20,980 nucleotides of DNA from a virus, in the IMG/VR virus record IMGVR_UViG_3300005613_000483, positions 1-20,980 of that record; one strand, written 5' to 3'. Below are positions 1 to 6,114 of this stretch, in pieces. The notes under the pieces were generated by a model. That model made no database searches, was not told where the DNA came from, and saw only the letters and a list, made by a program, of their open reading frames with translations. Numbering within the stretch: position 1 is the stretch's first letter; every line of letters starts with the position of its first letter. Made by a program: the position numbers and the translations under genes.

Positions 1-137
1 GTTACATCACCTTTTGGCATACTTTTTTCACCTCCTTTCATTTGAAATTTCTGAGGGAGGAGTTGCATAAGGGGCACCACACCATGATCCGTCAATGCGT
101 CCTTCGTATGTCCTTCCTTAAGTCTTACATTAAACAT
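1..137 (-). CDS. Partial hypothetical protein, 5' end only
   Basis: The reading frame is open from an ATG at 137 down to the window edge (45 codons), so only the N-terminus is seen. A GAGGG Shine-Dalgarno lies about 7 bases before this ATG. A second in-frame ATG at 20 has an even better ribosome site, AAAGGAGGTG, about 8 bases upstream, so the protein could start at either place. The visible N-terminus (MFNVRLKEGHTKDALTDHGV) matches no family I recognise. It follows two small membrane-protein genes on the same strand and probably shares their promoter near 592-614. No function is offered. Confidence 0.55.
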   Translation of the reverse strand, partial: MFNVRLKEGHTKDALTDHGVVPLMQLLPQKFQMKGGEKSMPKGDV

Positions 138-162
138 CTTCTTTCCCTCAGAAAAGTTTTAA

Positions 163-393
163 TTAAGCATTTGATTCTGCCCTTACAGCTATAAATGACT
201 TTATCGTTCCAATGATAACACAAATAAATAACGCGACCGATAGCACTATGGGTATAATATACCATCTTCCAGAAATAAAATTACCTATTAAATCTTTCTG
301 AATGGTATTCCAATCTAGTAGTGCAAAAGTAAATATCGCCGCAAAAGAACCGCTTAAGAAAGAGCAAAATGTTAATACAATTAAGTGTGGCAT
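163..393 (-). CDS. Small two-helix membrane protein, unknown function
   Basis: This 76-residue protein starts MPHLIVLTFC. The start at 393 is chosen because GGAGG lies 5 bases upstream; a longer frame from 423 would overlap the preceding gene and bury this site. Two hydrophobic segments (about residues 3-26 and 45-64) flank a short polar stretch (DWNTIQKDLIGN), which suggests two membrane helices with a short loop. It lies 13 bases after a 49-residue single-helix protein, and the two look co-transcribed. Small phage membrane proteins can be holins, spanins or superinfection-exclusion factors. No lysis gene is visible nearby, so none of these roles can be assigned. Confidence 0.65.
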   Translation of the reverse strand: MPHLIVLTFCSFLSGSFAAIFTFALLDWNTIQKDLIGNFISGRWYIIPIVLSVALFICVIIGTIKSFIAVRAESNA

Positions 394-406
394 AATATCC
401 TCCATA

Positions 407-556
407 TCAAAAATAAAATACAATTGCTCCTACTAAAAATCCCACTACAAATGATAACACGAATACTATGATACCAATATTTCTGGCTCGTTTTCTCAAA
501 TGTCTACCTAAATAAAAATATGCTTCATCAACTCCCTTTTTCCTTTTAAATACCAT
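407..556 (-). CDS. Very small single-helix membrane protein
   Basis: This 49-codon frame starts MVFKRKKGVDEAY, with AAAGGAAA about 5 bases before the ATG at 556. The first 27 residues are polar and strongly basic (KRKK, RHLRKRAR). Residues 28-49 form one long hydrophobic segment rich in Val, Ile, Phe and Gly, ending FYF at the stop. By the positive-inside rule the basic N-terminus should face the cytoplasm. Its stop lies 13 bases before the next gene, whose ribosome site begins just after it. It is the first gene behind the minus-strand promoter-like element at 592-614. I recognise no family. Confidence 0.6.
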   Translation of the reverse strand: MVFKRKKGVDEAYFYLGRHLRKRARNIGIIVFVLSFVVGFLVGAIVFYF

Positions 557-591
557 ATTTATTTCCTTTCAAAAATAACAAGTTTTAATCC

Positions 592-614
592 TTCACTTAT
601 TTATATATATAGTT
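592..614 (-). promoter_or_regulatory. Minus-strand promoter-like element, copy 1
   Basis: On the minus strand this reads AACTATATATA followed by TAAATAAGTGAA. It is 22/23 identical to the element at 7522-7544, and both lie 36-38 bases before the first gene of a minus-strand unit. It contains TATAAATA (605-598), which equals the T4 late-promoter -10 box. I infer a late-type phage promoter; this has not been tested. Confidence 0.6.
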
Positions 615-630
615 AGAACATAATATAAAT
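615..630 (+). promoter_or_regulatory. Plus-strand promoter-like element, copy 1
   Basis: AGAACATAATATAAAT matches the elements at 1641-1656 and 7579-7594 (consensus AGAACAWAATATAAA). It faces the gene at 713, and its upstream flank abuts the minus-strand element at 592-614, so the two would fire back to back. The TATAAA core suggests a -10-like box. The predicted 5' leader is about 80 bases. Confidence 0.5.
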
Positions 631-653
631 GTATTACCTATGTGATAGTCTCA

Positions 654-694
654 ACAGACTTTAAGCAAAAAAATGAGGTCTTAGTCTGTGACCT
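654..694 (+). promoter_or_regulatory. Leader with two mutually exclusive hairpins
   Basis: In the leader of the 713 gene, ACAGACT (654-660) can pair with AGTCTGT (683-689), and AGGTC (676-680) can pair with GACCT (690-694). The two pairings interlock and the second ends 4 bases before the Shine-Dalgarno AGGAGG. Only one could probably form at a time. The stems are short, so chance cannot be excluded. Confidence 0.25.
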
Positions 695-712
695 GTTAAG
701 GAGGAATCTATC

Positions 713-1555
713 ATGACTTATAAAGATCATTTCGTTGTTGAAGTTAAATGTAAAGGCAAAATTCTTCGAGTTAAGGATGATGCTGTTTACCTACCTTTTG
801 GAAGTGAATATTCACTTCTTCTAAAAAATCTCAATTCAAAGAGAGCATCTGTTAAAATTCATATTGATGGTCAAGACGTTCTTGATTATAGTTCACTTAT
901 TTTAGATACTAACTCGTCTACTGAACTTAAAGGTTTTTTGAAAGGTTCAATTGCTACCAATAGTTTTAAGTTTATCAAAAAAACAAAAGAAATTCAGGAG
1001 CATAGAGGTGATAAAATTGACGATGGTTTAATTAGAGTAGAATTTGCTTTTGAAAAACCAAAACCTAAAACTATAATTCATGAGGACCATCACCACCATC
1101 ACCACCATCATGATTATTGGCATTGGTGGCCAAATTGGACTTATACTAGTAAAGATATTAATGACATTCCAATTGCAAGATTTTGTGATAGCGGAACTGG
1201 AAAATCACAAGATGGAGCAGAAACTGTTCATGCATATAATTGTTCTAATAATATGTCTCGTTCAATTTCAAATGTGGTAGAAGATTCTTTGGGTGTTGAA
1301 TCTTTGGGTGTTCCTCTTGATGAAGAAGGAATTACTGTAAAAGGATCTGAATGTTATCAATCCTTTAGATATGGTTCTATTGGAGAGTTAGAGCAACCAG
1401 AAGTTATTATTATTAATCTCAAGGGTTTAAAAGATACTGGTACAGTCGTTGAACAACCAGTAACTGTTAAAAACAAACTAACTTGTCCAACTTGTGGAAC
1501 CAAATCAAAGTCGTCATATAAATATTGTCCAAATTGTGGTACATATTTAGAGTAA
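713..1555 (+). CDS. Conserved-looking phage protein with His8 tract and C-terminal zinc ribbon
   Basis: This 280-residue protein starts 9 bases after an AAGGAGG site. Residues 1-115 look like a beta-rich domain (VYLPFGSEYSLLLKNLN, VKIHIDGQDVL, GLIRVEFAFEK). Residues 123-144 hold an unusual linker with eight consecutive histidines (126-133) and then an aromatic patch (DYWHWWPNWTY). Residues 205-240 form a second beta-rich patch (GITVKGSE, VIIINLKG). The C-terminus is a zinc-ribbon knuckle pair, C258-x2-C261-x10-C272-x2-C275. It is a one-gene unit, with a promoter-like element upstream and a terminator at 1577-1613. The first domain resembles proteins I have seen in other large phages, but I know no function. 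A virion-surface or metal-binding role is only a guess. Confidence 0.75.
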   Translation: MTYKDHFVVEVKCKGKILRVKDDAVYLPFGSEYSLLLKNLNSKRASVKIHIDGQDVLDYSSLILDTNSSTELKGFLKGSIATNSFKFIKKTKEIQEHRGDKIDDGLIRVEFAFEKPKPKTIIHEDHHHHHHHHDYWHWWPNWTYTSKDINDIPIARFCDSGTGKSQDGAETVHAYNCSNNMSRSISNVVEDSLGVESLGVPLDEEGITVKGSECYQSFRYGSIGELEQPEVIIINLKGLKDTGTVVEQPVTVKNKLTCPTCGTKSKSSYKYCPNCGTYLE

Positions 1556-1576
1556 TAAATAAAACATAGGTAATAT

Positions 1577-1613
1577 ATGGGTTGTAGATATTGTGTCTGC
1601 AACCCATTTTTTT
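1577..1613 (+). terminator. Rho-independent terminator after the His-rich gene
   Basis: ATGGGTTGTAGA (1577-1588) pairs with TCTGCAACCCAT (1596-1607) around a 7-base loop, with one G-U pair, and is followed by seven T residues (1607-1613). It isolates the 713 gene from the next promoter at 1641. Confidence 0.85.
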
Positions 1614-1640
1614 CGTCAGTACTAAACCTTGTAGAAATTA

Positions 1641-1656
1641 AGAACAAAATATAAAG
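1641..1656 (+). promoter_or_regulatory. Plus-strand promoter-like element, copy 2
   Basis: AGAACAAAATATAAAG shares its first 15 bases with the 7579 copy. It lies 28 bases beyond a terminator and 35 bases before the ATG at 1691, which is where a promoter for the structural gene and possibly the sheath gene should be. Confidence 0.55.
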
Positions 1657-1690
1657 TATATCACCACCGATTTTAGAGGGAAATAATATA

Positions 1691-2383
1691 ATGACAAAGA
1701 AAATACAAACGATAGAAGTAGTCGCCAGAGATTATTATGGTGAGGAATGTTTAGCAGATAGATGTAATATGGGGGATAAAGTTATAGAGAGAAAAACACC
1801 TCATGGTTATGTCGAGATTTATGAGGTGGATGAGAACAATAAGAAGAAATTAGTTGGAAAAAGTAATTTAGTTTTATATCAAGGAAGAGAAATGTTAGCT
1901 CAAAGACTAGTGAATATAGCTAACAGTAATGTTACACCAACAAAAGATGAATTTATAAGTTGGTTTGGTGTTGGTGATGGTGGTGTTATTCCAGGTGATC
2001 CTCTGAACCCATCAGCTCCCACTTTAACTGATATAGACCTATCATCTAGAGTTATGATAACAGCCACGGATTCCTCTGCTGCTGATTATCATACTATATC
2101 TTCGGGTTATCCAAAAGAAGGTTATTATAAGATTCCATTTGATTCAGTTGAATTTGAGCAAGATTCTTTAAATGATGATATGTGGTTAGTTCTTAAAATT
2201 CAAACTACTTTAACAGCTGATTATGCTAATGGGGAACAAATAAGTGAGGCTGGGTTGTTTTCTGCTGAATCTGCATTAGGAGGATATTCTGGTCAATTCA
2301 GTTTATTTGCAAGAGTTACTTTTCCATCAATTGTTAAAACTTCCGATAGAAGACTTATCTTCTCTTGGTATTTATATGTATAA
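1691..2383 (+). CDS. Putative virion structural protein upstream of sheath
   Basis: This 230-residue protein starts after GAGGG about 10 bases upstream. Its mid-section (residues about 90-105) is Gly-rich (WFGVGDGGVIPGD). The C-terminal half is beta-rich (ISEAGLF near 192, LFARVTFPSIVK, then a terminal FSWYLYV). Motifs of the ISEAGLF and FARVTF kind occur in phage tail, collar and fibre-associated proteins. That, together with its place just before the sheath gene and behind a promoter, suggests a virion part. There is no enzyme motif and no signal peptide. A 137-base gap separates it from the sheath gene, with no clear terminator, so the two may be co-transcribed. The exact role is unknown. 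Confidence 0.65.
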   Translation: MTKKIQTIEVVARDYYGEECLADRCNMGDKVIERKTPHGYVEIYEVDENNKKKLVGKSNLVLYQGREMLAQRLVNIANSNVTPTKDEFISWFGVGDGGVIPGDPLNPSAPTLTDIDLSSRVMITATDSSAADYHTISSGYPKEGYYKIPFDSVEFEQDSLNDDMWLVLKIQTTLTADYANGEQISEAGLFSAESALGGYSGQFSLFARVTFPSIVKTSDRRLIFSWYLYV

Positions 2384-2452
2384 TATTTAAAATTTTATAG
2401 TTACTAGAAAAGATTAGAAAGCGTATTCAAAAAACAAATAGAGAAGTTAATT

Positions 2453-2468
2453 AGAACCAAATGTGTTT
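2453..2468 (+). promoter_or_regulatory. Possible degenerate promoter element before sheath
   Basis: AGAACCAAATGTGTTT matches 10 of 16 positions of the AGAACAWAATATAAA element. It lies 52 bases before the sheath start, in the otherwise featureless AT-rich gap 2384-2520. This is weak and could be chance. Confidence 0.2.
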
Positions 2469-2520
2469 AAGAAGATTTTGAATTAATTTAAAAATAAAAA
2501 ATAATATGGAGGATACGCTA

Positions 2521-4473
2521 ATGGCTAACGTTAGTCCCGGTGTTTACACCAAAATTATAGACCTTTCCCAATTTGTCCAAGCTGTCCCATCTACAATTGG
2601 TTTTATCTCTGCCTTAACAGAAAAAGGTGAAGATAATGTCCTGAAGTTTATCGGATCTAGAGCAGACTTTATTGCGGAGTTTGGGGAACCAGATATTGCA
2701 ACATATGGAAAAAATTATGGACAAGGACCATATTTTGCATATAACTATTTAGGTGAATCTGGTGCTTTATTTTTCCTACGAGCTTTACCTGATAATGCTG
2801 CATATTCTAATATAAGAATTGATGCACTTTTAGGGGCTGGTGATACTACGGCTTCTATGCAAATAACATATATAGATGGGATAAATGCTGAAACTGAATT
2901 TGGAACTAATCTACAAAATGTTGGGAGTACATACCCAATTTGCTTTATTTATCCAATTGGAAGGGGTCAGTGGTATAATAAATTATCTATTAGATTAACA
3001 GAGGTTGCAAATCCAACTCTCTGGGATACTTATATTTTAGATATTTATGAAAGACAGTCAGATGGTCAAGATGTTATAATTGAGTCGTTTGAAGTTTCAT
3101 TTGATCCTAAGGCAAGAGACACAGCTGGAGATTCTATTTGGATCGTTGATATTTTAAATCTTTATTCTGCAGTTTTAAATGCAACAATGTATAAGAATGA
3201 AGCTCTGGAACAATTCTCAGCTGGTTATGATGAAAATGTCAAAGTTTATGATAAAGATATTGGAACAACATCAGTTGTCTTAACAGGTGGCTCTGCTTCA
3301 ATTACAGATAATAAGCAGGATTTCGTTGATTGGGAAACTGGAAACCCATCTCTCAAGGATTATACTGTAACAGCTAAAGATGCTAGAGGAAATGAAATTT
3401 GGGGTTGGTTAGGAGTTGCTGGAGGTACAGATAATGATACTATCACTGTATTTAGTGATAGAGCTTTAACAACTCAATCATGGAATGGAGCAACTACAAC
3501 TTTTGATGCAGCAACTGACATTGAATATAGAATCAAAAGATCTTATGGTTCTATTGCTCAAGCTTTTACTTCATCTGAACCGATACCATTGAAAAAAGGA
3601 AGTGAAGGTGATTTGTTAGAAGCTGATGGTTCATTAGATACTGCTGAAGCAACAACTTTATTGAACCAAGCATATTCTGGTATCATTGATGACTCAGTTC
3701 TTGATAATGAAAATACTTACTTCTCTATGGTATTTGATTGTGGTTATCCATCAGATGTTAAATCAGCTATCAGTACTTTATGCCAGACAAGACGTGACTG
3801 TGTTGGTATTTTAGATAATGGTGATAATTCAACAGTTAATTTAGCACTAGATGCAAGAAATAATGATCATACTTTTAATACTTATTTTGTTGCTCTTTAT
3901 GAGTCATATAATAAAATATTTGATTCATTTACTGGTCAAGATATGTGGGTATCGCCCGTTTATCATATGTCATATCTGTTACCGAGAAATGATGCTGTTG
4001 CCGAGCTTTGGTATGCTGCTGCTGGTTTTAATAGAGCAGCCATTGATACAATTAAAGAAATGAGATTTAACCCAAGACTAGGTGAAAGAGATCAACTGTA
4101 TCTAAAACAACTTAATCCAATTGTTAAATTTAATCCTGGTTATGTTGTTTGGGGTCAGTTAACATCTCAAGCAAAAGCAAGTGCACTTCAAGACTTGAAT
4201 ATTGTTAGACTGGTTCTATATATTAAGAGAGCATTTGAAGACTTTTGCCGTTTCTTTATTTTCGAGCAAAATGATGCTATTACTTGGTCTCTTGTGTCTT
4301 CACAACTAATTGATTTTCTTGAAGTAATCAAAAGGAAACGTGGATTATATAATTATTCAGTAGAGGTTAGTGCTACAGAATATGAAAGAAAAACAAAAAC
4401 GTTTCATGTTAACGTAACATTAGAACCAACAAGAGTTGTTGAGAAGATTGAACTTAATTTCTTTATTCAATAA
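2521..4473 (+). CDS. Contractile tail sheath protein
   Basis: This 650-residue protein assembles around the tail tube and contracts to drive the tube through the host envelope. The N-terminus MANVSPGVYTKIIDLSQF matches the start of phage sheath proteins (PGVY followed by an acidic/hydrophobic strand), and GFISALTEKG follows as expected. The C-terminus (SATEYERKTKTFHVNVTLEP, then VVEKIELNFFIQ) is the conserved sheath interlocking arm. The start is set at 2521 because GGAGG lies 8 bases upstream; an ATG at 2506 overlaps that site and would add five residues that the family lacks. The length is close to T4 gp18 (659 residues). Unlike in T4, the tube gene is not next: a minus-strand cassette intervenes. 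Confidence 0.92.
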   Translation: MANVSPGVYTKIIDLSQFVQAVPSTIGFISALTEKGEDNVLKFIGSRADFIAEFGEPDIATYGKNYGQGPYFAYNYLGESGALFFLRALPDNAAYSNIRIDALLGAGDTTASMQITYIDGINAETEFGTNLQNVGSTYPICFIYPIGRGQWYNKLSIRLTEVANPTLWDTYILDIYERQSDGQDVIIESFEVSFDPKARDTAGDSIWIVDILNLYSAVLNATMYKNEALEQFSAGYDENVKVYDKDIGTTSVVLTGGSASITDNKQDFVDWETGNPSLKDYTVTAKDARGNEIWGWLGVAGGTDNDTITVFSDRALTTQSWNGATTTFDAATDIEYRIKRSYGSIAQAFTSSEPIPLKKGSEGDLLEADGSLDTAEATTLLNQAYSGIIDDSVLDNENTYFSMVFDCGYPSDVKSAISTLCQTRRDCVGILDNGDNSTVNLALDARNNDHTFNTYFVALYESYNKIFDSFTGQDMWVSPVYHMSYLLPRNDAVAELWYAAAGFNRAAIDTIKEMRFNPRLGERDQLYLKQLNPIVKFNPGYVVWGQLTSQAKASALQDLNIVRLVLYIKRAFEDFCRFFIFEQNDAITWSLVSSQLIDFLEVIKRKRGLYNYSVEVSATEYERKTKTFHVNVTLEPTRVVEKIELNFFIQ

Positions 4474-4487
4474 TTAAAACAAAAAAA

Positions 4488-4520
4488 AGAGCTGCTCAAG
4501 AATAAATCTTGAGTGGCTCT
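4488..4520. terminator. Strong, probably bidirectional terminator
   Basis: AGAGCTGCTCAAG (4488-4500) pairs with CTTGAGTGGCTCT (4508-4520) over 13 pairs, including two G-U, around a 7-base loop. A TTCTT run follows on the plus strand, and an eight-A run precedes it, giving a U tract on the minus strand. It sits between converging sheath and CreA-like genes and could stop both. Confidence 0.88.
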
Positions 4521-4528
4521 TTCTTCCG

Positions 4529-5038
4529 TTATTTTGGGGTTAGTGGTTTCCCAAGAGGAACCACTGAAATGGAATGTTTTAATGACCCATCTAATATCTT
4601 AGTTGTATATACTAGATAAATCATCGTATCTTTTTCTTTGTCATAAAATCTTGCAATTTTCATAATCTTACTACCAATAGATTTTCTTACATGAGCAATA
4701 TCTTTATTTACTGTTGTATTGATCAATCGTTTTCCATTTTTATCAATGGGAATATCACCTGTTAATCTTACTGAAATTGAGGTATTGCTTGGATCTGCAA
4801 GCGCTAGCACTTTTCCAGTTTTTATTGTTGTGAAGAATATAGATATAAATGGATTCTCTGGATCATCAACACGAATAACTTTGACTATATCATTTCCTTG
4901 TATTAATCTTTTGATACATACAACGTCCCCGATTTGTACTGCTTTAACCCCAGCAAAACCCTTTTGTACAAAAATGCCACTAAAGAATGATAAAACACAT
5001 AGAATAATAACAGCTATCATAATTTGTTTTCTTGTCAT
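4529..5038 (-). CDS. creA: CreA-family protein, membrane-anchored or exported
   Basis: This 169-residue protein has a hydrophobic N-terminal segment (about residues 6-23), so it is exported or anchored facing the periplasm. From residue 36 it follows the bacterial CreA family (PF05981) closely in order: IGDV (36-39), DDP (58-60), KTG (73-75), LADPSNTSIS (80-89), RFYD (130-133), YLVY (141-144), GSLKHSISVVPL (151-162). E. coli CreA, a small periplasmic protein of unknown biochemical function, has the same blocks as I remember it. The cysteines usual in the CxxxxxKTG and ISC blocks are replaced by Ile67 and Val90. It is the last gene of the five-gene minus operon, 2 bases after the previous stop, with an AGGAG site inside that gene's end. 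Finding this in a phage tail region is odd and suggests acquisition from a bacterium. Confidence 0.82.
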   Translation of the reverse strand: MTRKQIMIAVIILCVLSFFSGIFVQKGFAGVKAVQIGDVVCIKRLIQGNDIVKVIRVDDPENPFISIFFTTIKTGKVLALADPSNTSISVRLTGDIPIDKNGKRLINTTVNKDIAHVRKSIGSKIMKIARFYDKEKDTMIYLVYTTKILDGSLKHSISVVPLGKPLTPK

Positions 5039-5040
5039 AA

Positions 5041-5580
5041 TTATCTCCTGTCTAAATTTGTTATACTATTTTTAAGAGCATTTATTTCTTCTTGATATTT
5101 TGTAATATCATTAACTATCTTTACTGCCTCGTCAATTACATTCTGCTGTAGTAGAGGTATTATATTTACAATAAGAAAATTTATTCTCATAACCTCTTGA
5201 CCTCGAATATAAGTACCTCTATCATTTTCCCATCTTTCTATATATTCTTTATAATTACCATGTCCTCGTCTAAAAGGATTATCAACTTTTTTTAATATTA
5301 AACCAAGTTCTCCTAATAGAGATAAATAGAACATACATGACTTAGGTGATAGAAGAGCATTATTCATAGTATTAAACACCGGTGAATGAACCACCGCTTG
5401 AGATATTATACTAACTTGTCTAATATCTATTTTATCAACCATAAAAATACCAACTTGCTCTCTCATAGATAAATGTGCATTTAAGTCGAAATTCTCGGGT
5501 ACAGCAACAAATTCTGCTACAAAATAATTTTTAATACGTAAGTTCGATTCTCTATGACCTTGTGCATCATCTATATTCAT
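5041..5580 (-). CDS. Hypothetical protein of the radical SAM/CreA cassette
   Basis: This 179-residue protein starts MNIDDAQGHRES. The start at 5580 is chosen because AGGAG lies 7 bases upstream, just after the preceding stop codon; a frame extended to 5718 would overlap that gene by 125 bases. The protein looks soluble and mostly helical. It has a hydrophobic core (NFLIVNIIPLLQQNVIDEAV, about residues 133-152) and a C-terminal amphipathic stretch suggestive of a short coiled coil (TKYQEEINALKNSI). A basic loop, FRRGHG, lies mid-protein. I recognise no catalytic motif or family. The tight spacing on both sides shows it belongs to the operon; its partner is unknown. Confidence 0.7.
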   Translation of the reverse strand: MNIDDAQGHRESNLRIKNYFVAEFVAVPENFDLNAHLSMREQVGIFMVDKIDIRQVSIISQAVVHSPVFNTMNNALLSPKSCMFYLSLLGELGLILKKVDNPFRRGHGNYKEYIERWENDRGTYIRGQEVMRINFLIVNIIPLLQQNVIDEAVKIVNDITKYQEEINALKNSITNLDRR

Positions 5581-5593
5581 ATTTGCTCTCCTG

Positions 5594-6100
5594 TTAGTGA
5601 TGACTGATTCTAAGGCATGGTTGGTTTCCCCAGTTGTTTTGGTGTTCAAGTTCTGCATAAATTCCTCCATCTTCGTCACCATATGTGAAAAAATAGACAT
5701 AATAATTTTCTCTCCCAATTAAAAAAGTTTCTGCCATTTTTCTAGCTTCTTCACTCCTGAGAATTTCGCATTCATCATAATAAAGATGATACCATAGTCG
5801 ATTAGCATACATCTCACTTCTAGTAATTCCTTCTCTTTCACTAAATTTTTCAAAATAATCAACGTCGGAATCTTCAAAATAGCCCAGTTTTAATTCCTTA
5901 ACTATTTTGTTTAATAATGTTTTATTTCTTTTTGTAACTTTTTTTATATTTTGTTTTATAGCATCCAGATATATTATTTCAGCATGGGATGACTTCCATA
6001 TAAATCTCGAAACATCTTCAATTTTTTCTATTTTTTTTGGCCACAGTACTACAAAAGAAGACGAACTTGAGTTAGTAACGAAATCAGTTTTAAGCTTCAA
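5594..6100 (-). CDS. Protein with N-terminal TDFVTNSSSSSF motif, TTG start
   Basis: This 168-residue protein begins at a TTG codon (6100-6098). AAGGAGG lies 9 bases upstream and overlaps the stop codon of the radical SAM gene. Reading from TTG gives MKLKTDFVTNSSSSSFVV. I recall TDFVTNSSSSSF-type N-termini in many otherwise dissimilar hypothetical proteins of bacteria and phages, always near the first residues, which supports this start over an ATG at 6133. The rest is charged, with an aromatic-rich C-terminal part (YANRLWYHLYYDE, ENYYVYFFTYGDEDGG) and a tail ending CLRISHH. Function unknown. Its coupling to a radical SAM enzyme raises the possibility that it is that enzyme's substrate, but this is inference. 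Confidence 0.72.
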   Translation of the reverse strand: MKLKTDFVTNSSSSSFVVLWPKKIEKIEDVSRFIWKSSHAEIIYLDAIKQNIKKVTKRNKTLLNKIVKELKLGYFEDSDVDYFEKFSEREGITRSEMYANRLWYHLYYDECEILRSEEARKMAETFLIGRENYYVYFFTYGDEDGGIYAELEHQNNWGNQPCLRISHH

Positions 6101-6114
6101 TTTTTGATTCCTCC

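Noticed and set aside
654-694. H-type pseudoknot in the leader of the 713 gene
   Set aside because: The zero-length loop between 689 and 690 could not span a 7-pair stem, so only alternative hairpins are plausible.
1080-1280. Plus-strand frame inside the His-rich gene
   Set aside because: It is an out-of-frame shadow created by the CAT/CAC repeat, with no ribosome site.
2506-2520. ATG at 2506 as the sheath start
   Set aside because: It overlaps the Shine-Dalgarno (GGAGG) serving the ATG at 2521, and the family starts at MANVSPGVY-type sequence.
5581-5718. 46-residue N-terminal extension of the 5041-5580 gene
   Set aside because: It would overlap the preceding gene by 125 bases, while the ATG at 5580 has a good ribosome site right after that gene's stop.
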